NCBI GenBank assembly: GCA_963720645.1
Contig: CAVRFX010000024.1
Coordinates: 62,001-126,000 of the forward strand
Origin: RYN-230 sp963720645
GTDB taxonomy: Bacteria > Actinomycetota > Actinomycetes > Streptosporangiales > Streptosporangiaceae
DNA: 64,000 bases
Reading direction: 5' to 3'
Positions within the stretch are counted from its first letter, which is position 1. Each line of letters opens with the position of its first letter. This document shows positions 8,440 to 16,951 of the stretch, in pieces. A model generated the notes under the pieces. The model ran no database searches and had not been told where the DNA came from. It saw only the letters and a list, made by a program, of their open reading frames with translations. The translations under genes and the position numbers were made by a program.

Positions 8440-9213
8440 ATGAGCGTCCGCGTCGAGCGGGACGGTCCGGTCACCACGGTCATCCTGGACCGGCCGGCCG
8501 TGCGCAACGCGGTAGACGGGCCGACCGCGGCCGCGCTGGCCGACGCGTTCCGGCACTTCGATGCGGACGACAGCGCCCGCGCCGCCGTGCTGTACGGCGC
8601 GGGCGGCACGTTCTGCTCGGGCGCCGATCTGAAGGCCATCGGCGGCCCGGATGGGAACCGGGCCGAGCCGGACGGCGATGGGCCGATGGGCCCGACCCGG
8701 ATGCGGCTGTCCAAGCCGGTCATCGCGGCCATCAGCGGGCACGCGGTGGCCGGCGGGCTGGAACTCGCGCTGTGGTGCGACCTGCGCGTGGCCGAAGACG
8801 ACGCGGTCCTGGGCGTCTTCTGCCGGCGGTGGGGCGTGCCGCTGATCGACGGCGGCACCGTCCGGCTGCCCCGGATCGTGGGCCTGGGCCGGGCGCTGGA
8901 CCTGATCCTCACCGGCCGGCCGGTCCCGGCGGCCGAGGCACTGGCCATGGGCCTGGTCAGCCGGGTGGTCCCGGCCGGGGAGGCGCGTGGCGCGGCGGAG
9001 GCGCTGGCCCGTGAGCTTGCCGCGCTGCCGCAGGCCTGCCTGCGCAGCGACCGGCAGTCGGTACTCGAGGGCCTGTCCCTCGCCGAGGACGCCGCTCTGG
9101 CCGTCGAGTTCCGCCACGGCATGTCCGCGCTGGCCGAGCCCGGGCTGGCGGGCGAGATCGGCCGGTTCTTTGCTAGTCCGGGGGGGCGACCCGCCGGAAC
9201 CCCCCGCGATTAG
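8440..9213 (+). CDS. Enoyl-CoA hydratase/isomerase (crotonase) family protein
   Basis: The protein is 257 residues, the usual crotonase length. The oxyanion-hole segments are GAGGTFCSGADLKAIGG (about 53-69) and GHAVAGGLELALWCDLRVAE (100-119). The first acid of classical hydratases (E144 in the rat enzyme) is kept as Glu108. The second (E164, in PEI) has no counterpart: the region reads GVFCRRWGVPLIDGG. A simple hydratase is therefore doubtful, and an isomerase, hydrolase or other acyl-CoA reaction is possible. It starts 23 bp after korB on the same strand, so it may be co-transcribed with korAB, but there is no overlap. The substrate is unknown. Confidence 0.88.
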   Translation: MSVRVERDGPVTTVILDRPAVRNAVDGPTAAALADAFRHFDADDSARAAVLYGAGGTFCSGADLKAIGGPDGNRAEPDGDGPMGPTRMRLSKPVIAAISGHAVAGGLELALWCDLRVAEDDAVLGVFCRRWGVPLIDGGTVRLPRIVGLGRALDLILTGRPVPAAEALAMGLVSRVVPAGEARGAAEALARELAALPQACLRSDRQSVLEGLSLAEDAALAVEFRHGMSALAEPGLAGEIGRFFASPGGRPAGTPRD

Positions 9214-9377
9214 ATCGCCGCGGCGGGAAACCGTACAATTACGAAGAGTTATACCCGCAGATCATCGAGGTCACCGCGGGGATACTTCGACGTTCGGGGG
9301 GACGCTATGACAGCACGCCCGCGGCAGGCAGGCCGGGCCGGACCGGCACGCCGCACGGGACGGACGGGGTGGCAGGC

Positions 9378-10040
9378 ATGACCGGGCGCGCGGGCAAGAC
9401 CCGGAACATCTGGCTGGTCTGGCTGGTCTGGCCGTTCCTCACGCTGGGCATCTATCACCTCGTCTGGTGGTACAAGATCAACCGCGAGGCCCGCGACTTC
9501 GACGAGAACATCACCGTAGAGCCGGTGCTGTCCCTGCTGGCCGTCGCGATCGGCTGGATCATCATCGTCCCGCCGTTCGTGTCGATCTACCGGACCGGCG
9601 AGCGGATCGCCCAGATGCAGGAAGACGCGGGCATGGAGCGCTCCTGCAACGGCTGGATTGGCCTGGTGCTCAGCTTCTTCGCCGCACTGCACTCGCTCTA
9701 CTACCAGTACGAGCTCAACCGGATCTGGGCCCGCCTGGGCCACCCGGAGGAAGGTTCGCTGGTGGCCCTGCCCGTTGCCGCGGGAGGTCCGCCCTCGATG
9801 CCGGACCAGCTGGGGGCCCAGCCCCAGAACACCGCGTCTCAGGCCGCCCAGCCCCAGGCCGCAGAGTCTCAGGCCGCCCAGTCCCAGGCCGCAGAATCTC
9901 AGGCCACAGGGTCTCCCACCACGGAACCTCCGGCCACGGAAGCTCAGGCGGCCCGGTCCGGCGGCGTCCCGGGCCTGAGCTCGGACGGGACGTCGAAGAG
10001 CACCGCCGCGGACGGGGACTCAGCCGCCACGGAGGCGTAA
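9378..10040 (+). CDS. DUF4234-like membrane protein with Gln/Ala/Ser repeat tail
   Basis: The protein is 220 residues. Residues about 8-32 (IWLVWLVWPFLTLGIYHLVWW), 50-72 and 95-112 are hydrophobic, giving three predicted membrane spans. The pattern TLGIYHLVWWYKINREARDF and the later SLYYQYELNRIWA are what I associate with DUF4234. The C-terminal ~85 residues are low complexity, with QAAES/QAAQ units repeated about five times, then Pro/Thr/Ala. The function is unknown. ATG 9378 is chosen over ATG 9369 because a 24-codon open frame beginning at 9307 ends in an ATGA overlap exactly there. The last 97 bp overlap the convergent MFS gene, which is odd for two real genes, so this tail or the MFS tail may be mis-framed. 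Confidence 0.7.
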   Translation: MTGRAGKTRNIWLVWLVWPFLTLGIYHLVWWYKINREARDFDENITVEPVLSLLAVAIGWIIIVPPFVSIYRTGERIAQMQEDAGMERSCNGWIGLVLSFFAALHSLYYQYELNRIWARLGHPEEGSLVALPVAAGGPPSMPDQLGAQPQNTASQAAQPQAAESQAAQSQAAESQATGSPTTEPPATEAQAARSGGVPGLSSDGTSKSTAADGDSAATEA

Positions 10041-11428
10041 CCGCCGGCCAGGCCGCCGACCAGGGACTCGCCGCCGGAGACCTCGTCCAGGCTCCGGCCG
10101 GCGGGCTCAGGCAGGACCCGGGTCAGCATCAGGCCGAGCACCGAGACTCCCGCGGTGAGCAGCAGCGTGCCGCGCAGCCCGAGGGACGACTGCAGCACCG
10201 GGAAGAGGAACACGCCGATGAAGGCCCCGAGCTTGCCGATTCCCGCCGAGATGCCGTGCCCGGTGGCCCGCATGGTGACCGGGAAAACCTCGCTCGGCAT
10301 GACGAACGTGGTCATGTTCGGCCCGAACTCGGTGAAGAAGTAGCTGATCCCGTAGACCAGCAGGAACGGCACCACCGCTGTGGTCAGTCCCGGCACCAGC
10401 CCGATGGTGGCGAAGCACAGCGCCATCACGGCGAACCCGATCAGCTGGAGCCGCCGGTGCCCGATCCGGTCCATCCGGGCGATGCCGAGCAGGTAGCCGG
10501 GCACTGCGGCCACCACGAAGATGACCAGCTGGATGGCGATCGTGGTCATGATGGAGGAACCAGGTGAGATCAGCCCGATGATCTGCGGCGTGGAGATCGT
10601 GTTGCCGTAGTAGGCGTAGTCCAGCAGGAACCAGCAGCCGGCCGTGCCGGCCAGCGTCACCAGCCACCGGCGGTTGGTCAGGAACGACCGCAGGCCCATC
10701 TGGTGCGTGATGGCCGGGGTTGGCTCCGCGATCACCTGCCCCTCGCTGAACTGGGCCAGGCCGACGACCGCGGCGCCGTGCCGCCCCTGGACCTGGGCCT
10801 GGTAGCGGGGCGACTCCGGCATGGTGCGGCGCAGGTAGACCACGGCGGCGGCCGGGATCGCCCCGAGCCCCAGCATGATCCGCCACGCGAGACTGTCGCT
10901 GACGCCCGAGCCGAGCAGCAGCAGCGCGATGAGGGGTCCCACGATGAGGCCGAGCGCCTGGGTGGAGAACACCATCCCGACGAGCTTCCCGCGGTCCCGG
11001 CGGTTGGCGTACTCACTCATCAGCACCGCGCTGACGGGGTAGTCACCACCGACGCCGAAGCCCAGCACGAAGCGGAAGACGATCAGTACCCAGAAGGACG
11101 GGGACAGCGCCGAGCCCAGCGCGCCGACGACCATGATCGCCGCGACCAGCCAGTACACCCGCTTACGGCCGAGAAGGTCGGCGGTCCGGCCGAACACGAA
11201 CGCGCCCAGGAAGGCTGCGGCCAGCATGGTGCTGTTCAGCAGGGCCAGCCGGCCTGGATCCAGGTGCCACTGCTGCTTGATCAGCGTGGCGGCGATCCCG
11301 ATGACGAACAGGTCGTAGGCATCGGTGAAGAACCCCATGCCGGAGACCAGCACCGCCCGGAGATGAAATCGGCTGATTGACGCCTCATCCAGGGCATTCG
11401 TCAAGCCCTGGGATCGGGTTTCCGCCAC
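9944..11428 (-). CDS. MFS permease of the PHS (phosphate:H+ symporter-like) family
   Basis: The protein is 494 residues with about 12 hydrophobic spans. The hallmark GFFTDAYDLFVIGIA in the first span (about 32-46), GRTADLLGRKRVY after span 2, and RFVLGFGVGGDYPVSAVLMSEY are typical of the PHS family, known for phosphate and related organic anion import in yeasts and plants. Later motifs are YFFTEFGPNMTTFVMPSEVFP and RATGHGISAGIGKLGAF. The substrate in bacteria is uncertain. It stands alone on the minus strand, convergent with the DUF4234-like gene, whose last 97 bp it overlaps. The final ~40 residues are low complexity. The plasma-membrane location is inferred from the spans. Confidence 0.88.
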   Translation of the reverse strand: MAETRSQGLTNALDEASISRFHLRAVLVSGMGFFTDAYDLFVIGIAATLIKQQWHLDPGRLALLNSTMLAAAFLGAFVFGRTADLLGRKRVYWLVAAIMVVGALGSALSPSFWVLIVFRFVLGFGVGGDYPVSAVLMSEYANRRDRGKLVGMVFSTQALGLIVGPLIALLLLGSGVSDSLAWRIMLGLGAIPAAAVVYLRRTMPESPRYQAQVQGRHGAAVVGLAQFSEGQVIAEPTPAITHQMGLRSFLTNRRWLVTLAGTAGCWFLLDYAYYGNTISTPQIIGLISPGSSIMTTIAIQLVIFVVAAVPGYLLGIARMDRIGHRRLQLIGFAVMALCFATIGLVPGLTTAVVPFLLVYGISYFFTEFGPNMTTFVMPSEVFPVTMRATGHGISAGIGKLGAFIGVFLFPVLQSSLGLRGTLLLTAGVSVLGLMLTRVLPEPAGRSLDEVSGGESLVGGLAGGYASVAAESPSAAVLFDVPSELRPGTPPDRAA

Positions 11429-11672
11429 CGACGACCCCTTTGTGCGTGCGGCTGGCCGCTTGCCGGCCCTCCCCGTGACGAACGTACGTCATTTAAGCAA
11501 CGCGATACCGACGTGAAAATGAACGGAAGATGAACGAGCGCGGCACGACTGGGCGCCGGGCCGCTCGGGACGTTGGACGGCCAGGACGCGACCATGGTCC
11601 CTCCCGCCGGCCGCCACCCTGCGGGGACTATCGGAGTGGCGCAGTTTCCCGTCCGGAAGCACGGTGGTCCCG

Positions 11673-12020
11673 ATGTCCACACCTCACCCGCATTCCCCCG
11701 CTGACCTGGCCCTCGCCCCGGTGCTGATCGGGATCGAGCGCAATCTGGCCCGGCTGCGCGACGGAGCGGACCTCGAGTTCGCCCTCGCCCTGGCCCTGAA
11801 CGACGACCGGTCCTGGTATCACTCCGCCGCCGAGCGGGCCCGCCGGGTGCTGCAGGCTGCGTATCCGCGAGGTCGACCTGCACGGGTGGACGGTCAGCCC
11901 GACGCCGGACTGGCACGGGCTGGCGGTCTCGCACGGCGAGTACAGCGTCCCCTCATGCTGGGCAGGCGGCTCACCGGCTACATCGAGCACGGCGTGACCG
12001 CGGTCCAGCCCGTGGGCTGA
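11673..12020 (+). CDS. Hypothetical protein, middle segment probably mis-framed
   Basis: The frame opens MSTPHPHSPADLALAPVLIG and continues LARLRDGADLEFALALALND, a plausible helical N-terminus. Between about 11866 and 11952 the frame turns Pro/Arg/Gly-rich, whereas the next frame reads IREVDLHGWTVSPTPDWHGL and AVSHGEYSV. The first frame then resumes with MLGRRLTGYIEHG. One extra T near 11867 and one missing C near 11952 would restore a smooth protein of about 115 residues. I recognise no family. It ends 7 bp before the MFS exporter start, so the two may form one operon. Confidence is in the existence of a gene, not its function. Confidence 0.5.
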   Translation: MSTPHPHSPADLALAPVLIGIERNLARLRDGADLEFALALALNDDRSWYHSAAERARRVLQAAYPRGRPARVDGQPDAGLARAGGLARRVQRPLMLGRRLTGYIEHGVTAVQPVG

Positions 12021-12027
12021 GCAGCCG

Positions 12028-13754
12028 ATGACCGGGCGGGCGGGCGTGCCAGCCCAGTCGGCCGGAGGATCGCCGGAAGCAAAGCGCTGGGCGGCGCTCG
12101 CGGTCCTGTGCGCCTCCCTGCTGATCGTGAACCTGGACAACACCGTCCTGAACGTCGCCCTGCCCACCTTGGTCCGCGACCTGCGCGCCACCTCGAGCGA
12201 CCTGCAGTGGATCGTTGACTCCTACATCATGGTGTTCGCGGGCCTGCTGCTCGTGGCGGGCAGCCTGGCCGACCGGGTGGGACGCAAGCGGACATTCCTG
12301 GCCGGCCTGGCCGCGTTCGCGGCCGGCTCGGCCTGGGCCGCGTTCTCCGGATCGGTGGGCATGCTCATCGCCGCCCGGGCCAGCATGGGCGTCGGCGGCG
12401 CGCTGATGATGCCGTCCACCTTGTCGATCATCACCGACATGTTCCGCGACTCCGGGGAGCGGCAGCGCGCCATCGGACTGTGGGCGGCGACGAGCGGCGT
12501 CGGCATCGCTCTCGGGCCGATCGTCGGCGGCGTGCTGCTCAGCCGCTTCTGGTGGGGCTCGGTGTTCCTGATCAACGTCCCGGTTGCGGCCGCCGGGATC
12601 GCCTGCGCCATCCCGCTGGTGCCGGATTCGCGGAACCCGGCCGCCCGGCGGCCGGACCTGACCGGGGCGGTGCTGTCGGTGGCCGGGCTCGGGCTGCTGC
12701 TGTGGTCGATCATCGAGGCGCCGGTGCGGGGCTGGTCCTCCGGGCTGGTCATCGCCAGCGGCCTGGGCGCCCTGACCGTCCTGGGTGGCTTCGTCCTCTG
12801 GGAACGGGCCAGCGACCATCCCATGCTGAACCTGCGCTTCTTCCAGGAAAGGTCCTTCTCCGCCGCGATCTCGTCGGTGTGGCTGGTCATGTTCGGGATG
12901 TACGGCGCGCTGTTCGTGCTGACCCAGTACCTCCAGTTCTCGCTCGGCTACACCGCCCTGCAGACCGGGATCCGGGTGCTGCCCGCCGCGGCCGCGGTGG
13001 CGGTGGTGGCGCCGGCCTCCACCGCTCCTGGTCCGGCTGATCGGGTCCCGAGTTCACCGCCGCGGCCGGCCTGCTGATCGTGGCGGCCGGGCTCTGGCAG
13101 ATCTCAGGTGCGTCCGTCACCTCCACCTACGCCGACAGCGTGGCCGGGATGGTCATGCTGGGTATCGGGGCCGGGCTGGCCATCCCGTGCACGACCGCGG
13201 CGGTCATGGGCTCGGTGCCGCGCGGGGAGACCGGGGTGGGGTCCGCCACTAACGGCACGTTCATGCAGGTTGGCGGGGCGCTGGGGGTCGCGGTGATCGG
13301 CAGTGTCCTGGCCACCCGGTACACCGGCCGGATGACCAGCACGCTGGCTCCCTACCACCTGCCGCAGGCGGTCGAGGGCAGGATCCTCGGGTCGGTCGGC
13401 GGAGCCCTCGGCGTGGCGGCCCGGGTGGGCGGCAGTACCGGGGCACTCCTCGCCCATGCGGCCCGGGTCGCGTTCATCAGCGGCATGGATCTCGGGCTGA
13501 CCATCGGGGCCGGGGTCGGCCTGGCTGGCGTGGTCATCGCGCTGGCCGCGTTCCCCGCCCGGCCGCGGTCCGCCACCAGCGGCACGCCCGGAGACGGCGG
13601 CTCGCCCGGCCGCACGGATCCACCCGCCCCGCTGGGCCAGCCCCGCCCCGGCGGGCCTCCCGCCAGCAGCTCCCCGGAAGACGGCGGCAACGTCACCGGG
13701 CACCCCACGGCGGGCACCTCCCCCGCGTGGTCACCCGAGGAGGTACGACGATGA
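12028..13754 (+). CDS. MFS exporter, DHA2 (EmrB/QacA) type, frameshifted near 13020-13060
   Basis: The N-terminal half reads without a break: LLIVNLDNTVLNVALPTLVRDL at about 32-53 is the DHA2 motif C-like start, then LADRVGRKRTFLAG (motif A) and GALMMPSTLSIITDMF. It continues in another frame with TAAAGLLIVAAGLWQ, IGAGLAIPCTTAAVMGSVP and GVGSATNGTFMQVGGALGVA, all typical of the second half. About 14 spans are expected. At least two one-base shifts in the region 13017-13055 are needed to join the halves into roughly 575 residues. The drug or metabolite exported is unknown. A TetR-type repressor often sits beside such genes, but none is seen here. The stop overlaps the start of the next small gene (ATGA). 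Confidence 0.75.
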
Positions 13755-14095
13755 GGACGTTCTGGGTGCTGGCATCGGCAGGCGCGACCGTGGTCATCTG
13801 CGCGGCCCTGCTCGCGGGCCAGGATGACATCCGCCGCCTCCGCCGCATGCGCGCTCGCGGGCCCGGCCGGCGACGTGCTGGCCCGCGGCCTGGCGCTGCG
13901 GATCGAGGGCCGCCCGGCTACCTGGAGGTGAGCCACGGGTGGGTGCTGGCCGCGATCCCGGCCCGGGGACTGGCCCTGCCCGACGCGGTGGCCCTCAACC
14001 AGCAGGCCCGGCTGGGCCGGCCGGGCCCGTGGCCCGACGCGCTGCTGAGCCTGCTGGGTGAATTCCGGGGCGCGGTGCCCCCTGAGTGCCGGTAG
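13751..14095 (+). CDS. Small membrane-anchored hypothetical protein
   Basis: The ATG at 13751 overlaps the stop of the MFS gene and has GAGGAGG at 13737-13743, an excellent ribosome binding site. Residues 1-22 form one hydrophobic span followed by a basic stretch (DDIRRLRRMRAR), a pattern seen in very short actinobacterial proteins such as DUF6893. After that the frame is doubtful: the next frame gives GDVLARGLALRIEGRP and the original resumes with GYLEVSHGWVLAAIPARG. One or two indels around 13850-13920 are therefore likely and two short genes may have been merged. The function is unknown. Confidence 0.45.
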   Translation: MRTFWVLASAGATVVICAALLAGQDDIRRLRRMRARGPGRRRAGPRPGAADRGPPGYLEVSHGWVLAAIPARGLALPDAVALNQQARLGRPGPWPDALLSLLGEFRGAVPPECR

Positions 14096-14150
14096 CAGGC
14101 CGGCCGGTCTGCTACCGGGCCGGCCGCCGCCGGCCTTGACCGCCTTTCCG

Positions 14151-14173
14151 GCCTCCCCGTAAAGGGGGGAGGC
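14151..14173. terminator. Strong hairpin upstream of the G1 peptidase gene
   Basis: GCCTCCCC (14151-14158) pairs with GGGGAGGC (14166-14173) across a 7-base loop. There is no T run. It lies 55 bp after the small membrane gene and about 95 bp before the peptidase start, so it may be a T-less terminator for the MFS unit or a 5' leader structure of the peptidase mRNA. Confidence 0.4.
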
Positions 14174-14268
14174 GGCCGTTACTGGGCGTATTCCTGCCCC
14201 GGAAGGCGTGACGGCCACGGTAAAGCGGCGCAAGCTTGGTGCATCCGGCTCTCACCAAAGGGGAGGCA

Positions 14269-15129
14269 ATGCTTACCAAGCGGTTGTGCGCCACGGCCTT
14301 CACGGCGGCCGCTCTCATGGGTGCGGCAGCGATCACGGCGTTGCCCGGCGTCGCCAGCGCGGCGACGTCGGGCAGTGTCCCGCTGCCAGGTGGGCCCATC
14401 ATCAGGGCGGCAGCGCCAGGCAACTCATCCATTCCGACGATCAGCTTGAACTGGTCCGGGTATGCGGCCACGTCGGCCAAGAAATTCACCTACGTGCACA
14501 GCACGTTCGTGCAGCCGGCGATCACCTGCCCAGGGGTCAAGAACGAGTGGACCTCGAACTGGGTCGGCCTGGACGGCTTCAACGACGCGACGGTGGAGCA
14601 GGACGGGACGTTCGCGCACTGCGGCGGCCCCCAGTCCACGACGCCGGTCTACCAGGCCTGGTATGAGATGTACCCGGCAGGCTCGGTGAACGTGTTCCGG
14701 GTGCATCCCGGGGACGTCATCGACACGTCCGTCGCCTTTGCCCACGGGCAGTTCACGCTCACGGTCTCGGACCTCACCACCGGGAAGACGGCCACGAACG
14801 CCGCGGCCTGCGCCAGCTGCCAGCGGGCTTCCGCCGAGTGGATCATCGAGCGGCAGGCCCTGTGCAACAACGCGCTGACCAAGTGCTTCCTGACCAGGCT
14901 CGCCGATTTCGGCACCAGCACGATGGGCGGTACCGAGGCCCAGCTGGCCGGCGGCCCGGTCAAGGGCATCGCCGGGTTCGTCAACTACCCGATCAACATG
15001 GTCACACCGCTGTCCAGCGGCGGGTTCATCTCGCTCGACACGGTGGGCCCGCTGAGCGGGAAGACGTTCACTGCGACCTGGGACCGCTCCGGCGGCACGG
15101 TCCCGATCACCCTGGGGACGAGCGGCTGA
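14269..15129 (+). CDS. Secreted peptidase of family G1 (eqolisin, glutamic peptidase)
   Basis: The protein is 286 residues. A Sec signal peptide (MLTKRLCATAFTAAALMGAA, cleavage probably after ASA near residue 31) precedes the G1 fold. Family landmarks are LNWSGYAA (60-67), WVGLDGFNDATVEQDGTF (98-115), WYEMYP (131-136), VHPGDVIDTSV and ASAEWIIER (188-196). Gln111 and Glu190 align by motif with the catalytic Gln/Glu pair of fungal scytalidoglutamic peptidase, so an acid-active secreted endopeptidase is likely. Several cysteines (C87, C118, C181, C184, C199) could form disulfides. The start at 14269 has GGGGAGG very close upstream. It is a monocistronic unit converging on the VOC gene. Most characterised members are fungal; bacterial ones are little studied. 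Confidence 0.85.
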   Translation: MLTKRLCATAFTAAALMGAAAITALPGVASAATSGSVPLPGGPIIRAAAPGNSSIPTISLNWSGYAATSAKKFTYVHSTFVQPAITCPGVKNEWTSNWVGLDGFNDATVEQDGTFAHCGGPQSTTPVYQAWYEMYPAGSVNVFRVHPGDVIDTSVAFAHGQFTLTVSDLTTGKTATNAAACASCQRASAEWIIERQALCNNALTKCFLTRLADFGTSTMGGTEAQLAGGPVKGIAGFVNYPINMVTPLSSGGFISLDTVGPLSGKTFTATWDRSGGTVPITLGTSG

Positions 15130-15184
15130 CGCGGCACCGTGGTCCCGGGCAGGCCTGGCTCGCCGGCCGGCCCGGGACCGCGGC

Positions 15185-15562
15185 TCAGGCCTGGCCGGAG
15201 AGGTCCTCGGTGCACAGGCAGAACGGGTGGCCCGCCGGGTCGGCGTAAACGCGGAAGTGCTCACCCGGCTGGACGCCGAACTTCGTGGCGCCGGCCGCCA
15301 GGACCCGCGCCTCAGCCGCCTCCGCGTCGTCCACGTCGAAGTCCAGGTGCGCCTGCATGGACGAGGCCGGGTCGGGCCAGCGCGGCGGGACATAGCCCGG
15401 CGCGGTCTGGAAGTCGATCCGGCCGCCCGGGCCCTGAACCGTGGCCCAGTCCTCATCGAGATACGTCACCGTCCCTCCGGTGATCTCGGCGTAGAACGCG
15501 GCGAGCTTCCCCGCGTCCGGGCAATCGAGCGCGACCGAACCGAGCTTGATCGAGTCAGACAT
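15185..15562 (-). CDS. VOC family (glyoxalase/bleomycin-resistance-like) protein
   Basis: The protein is 125 residues, one VOC domain pair: LGSVALDCPDAGKLAAFYAEITGG at the N-terminus and HLDFDVDDAEAAEARVLAAGA in the middle, ending FRVYADPAGHPFCLC. The DPAGHPFCLC motif is typical of small actinobacterial glyoxalase-like proteins annotated as VOC. Possible metal ligands are His73 (in AHLDFDV) and a late Glu or Cys. The substrate is unknown. The ATG at 15562 has GGAGG 6-7 bases upstream on the minus strand. It is convergent with the peptidase gene and probably a single-gene unit. Confidence 0.88.
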   Translation of the reverse strand: MSDSIKLGSVALDCPDAGKLAAFYAEITGGTVTYLDEDWATVQGPGGRIDFQTAPGYVPPRWPDPASSMQAHLDFDVDDAEAAEARVLAAGATKFGVQPGEHFRVYADPAGHPFCLCTEDLSGQA

Positions 15563-15935
15563 GGCGTCCTCCGGGAAAGTGGCGGGCAGAGTGCGGCAGG
15601 CAGACTGCGCGGGCGGATGCGGCCTGCAGGGACCGCGCCCGCCGGTGCATTATGCCCGGGGCCCCGGACAGACCCGGCTGGCGCATGCGGTGCGCGCTCG
15701 CACGTACGCTGCAGCGGGCGCGGAACACCCGGCGGCCGGGCCAGCCGGTGCGGCCGCGATCCACAGCCTGTGGGCAAAGCTGTCCCGCCCCCGGCCCGAA
15801 CTGCGGAGTAACATCCGTAGCCTTGTGGAAACCCGTGCACCTCACGGCACCGGGCGGCGCCGGGACGGTACGGGCCCGCAGAACCCATCCCCCGGACCTC
15901 TTCCGTAATGCCGTAGGCACTGCAATACTGCGTTT
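15563..15935. other. Divergent intergenic region between VOC gene and parA-like gene
   Basis: The region carries leftward and rightward promoters by position. It holds a 13-bp near-palindrome, CCACAGCCTGTGG, at 15761-15773 (arms of 6 with one central base) and the sequence TTGTGGAAA near 15824. A stretch just upstream of the parA-like start, GTAATGCCGTAGGCACTGCAA, is less GC-rich. I see no gene and no clear iteron array. Confidence 0.4.
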
Positions 15936-16607
15936 ATGCCGGCTCTCAGCGTCGCCCTGCTCAACCTCAAGCCGGGCACGGGGAAGACCACCTCCGCGGT
16001 CTGGCTGGCCCACATCTTCGCCCAGACGGGGAGGCCCGTCCTGCTCGTGGACGCGGACCCGTCCGGCAGCGCCCTGGAGTGGTCCGATCTCGCGGCCATG
16101 GACCCGGGGCTCCCGCCCCGGCTGGCCTTCCCGTTCCGCATGGTGGCCCTGCCCTCGCGCAGCCTGCACCAGCGCGTCGCCGAGATCGCCCACCCGGAAG
16201 ACGTGGTGATCATCGACGCCCCGCAGCTGGAGGACCACGCGGGGATCGCCCGGTCCGCGATGCGGTACGTGGACGAGATCGTGATCCCGTGCGCGCCGAG
16301 CCCCATCGAGATCAACCGCACCACCCCGGTGCGGGAGGAGATCAGCGAGGTCGATGCGTTCCGCGAGCGGCCCGCGCGGGCCGCGGTGCTGCTGAACCGG
16401 TGCATCGCGCGGGCACACTCCACCACGAGTGCCCGGGAGGTGCTGGAGGGCCTAGGCTATGACGTGCTGCGAACGGCTGTGCCGAGGCGCGAGGTGTACG
16501 CCCAGAGTTTCGGTGTGCCGATTCCCGAGATAGGCCGCGAGGTGTGGCGCGGCGTGGCCCACGATCTCATCGAGCGATGCGTTCCCCTCGGGAAGGTGCC
16601 GTCATGA
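15936..16607 (+). CDS. ParA/MinD-type P-loop ATPase (orphan partition-like)
   Basis: The protein is 223 residues. The deviant Walker A motif KPGTGKTT lies at 12-19, VLLVDADPSGSALEWSD at about 34-50 is the ParA switch region, and VVIIDAPQL (near 88) is Walker B. The protein lacks the N-terminal DNA-binding extension of chromosomal ParA/Soj, so it resembles plasmid-type small ParA. The family dimerises on DNA with ATP and moves cargo when its partner stimulates hydrolysis. The partner is almost certainly the ribbon-helix-helix-like protein encoded next, whose ATG overlaps this stop codon. Outside a replicon context the cargo is unknown. It could be a relic of an integrated element; no integrase or replication gene is nearby. 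Confidence 0.85.
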   Translation: MPALSVALLNLKPGTGKTTSAVWLAHIFAQTGRPVLLVDADPSGSALEWSDLAAMDPGLPPRLAFPFRMVALPSRSLHQRVAEIAHPEDVVIIDAPQLEDHAGIARSAMRYVDEIVIPCAPSPIEINRTTPVREEISEVDAFRERPARAAVLLNRCIARAHSTTSAREVLEGLGYDVLRTAVPRREVYAQSFGVPIPEIGREVWRGVAHDLIERCVPLGKVPS

Positions 16608-16897
16608 CAACGGAGCGGGAGCGGCGCAAGGCGCAGATGGCGGCCGCTGCTACGAGGCGCACGGAGCCGGGCGCCGCCCCGGCGGGCAAGACGGCGATCC
16701 GGTCGAAGCCGGTCAGGATCACGCTCGACCTGAGCCCGGAGCTGTACCGGGAACTCACCCGGTGGGCGCATTCGGCGGCCATCGAGCTGGATGTGCCGCG
16801 CATCGCGCTGGCGGACGCGGTCCGGGCCATGATCCGGGTCACCACGGAAAGCCCGGACGAGGTCCTCGAGCGGCTCCGCCGCGACCGGGAGCAGTAG
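16604..16897 (+). CDS. Small ribbon-helix-helix-like partner of the ParA-type ATPase
   Basis: The protein is 97 residues. It has a basic Ala-rich N-terminus (MTTERERRKAQMAAAATRR) and then KPVRITLDLSPELYRELTRW, where a short strand is followed by two helices as in CopG/RHH DNA-binding proteins. The C-terminus is acidic and basic by turns. ATGA overlap with the ATPase gene means coupled translation. By analogy with small partition systems it should bind a DNA site and contact the ATPase through its basic N-terminus, which often carries an ATPase-stimulating Arg. The RHH assignment rests on pattern only. Confidence 0.7.
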   Translation: MTTERERRKAQMAAAATRRTEPGAAPAGKTAIRSKPVRITLDLSPELYRELTRWAHSAAIELDVPRIALADAVRAMIRVTTESPDEVLERLRRDREQ

Positions 16898-16951
16898 CCC
16901 GCCGTTGTACAGTGCTGGCCACAGGTCCCTGCCAGCTATGCGGAGGGTGTC

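Noticed and set aside
15761..15832. DnaA-box-like sequences near the parA-like gene (origin of replication)
   Set aside because: Only weak matches to the DnaA box, no cluster and no dnaA, dnaN or gyrase genes nearby. A chromosomal origin is not supported.
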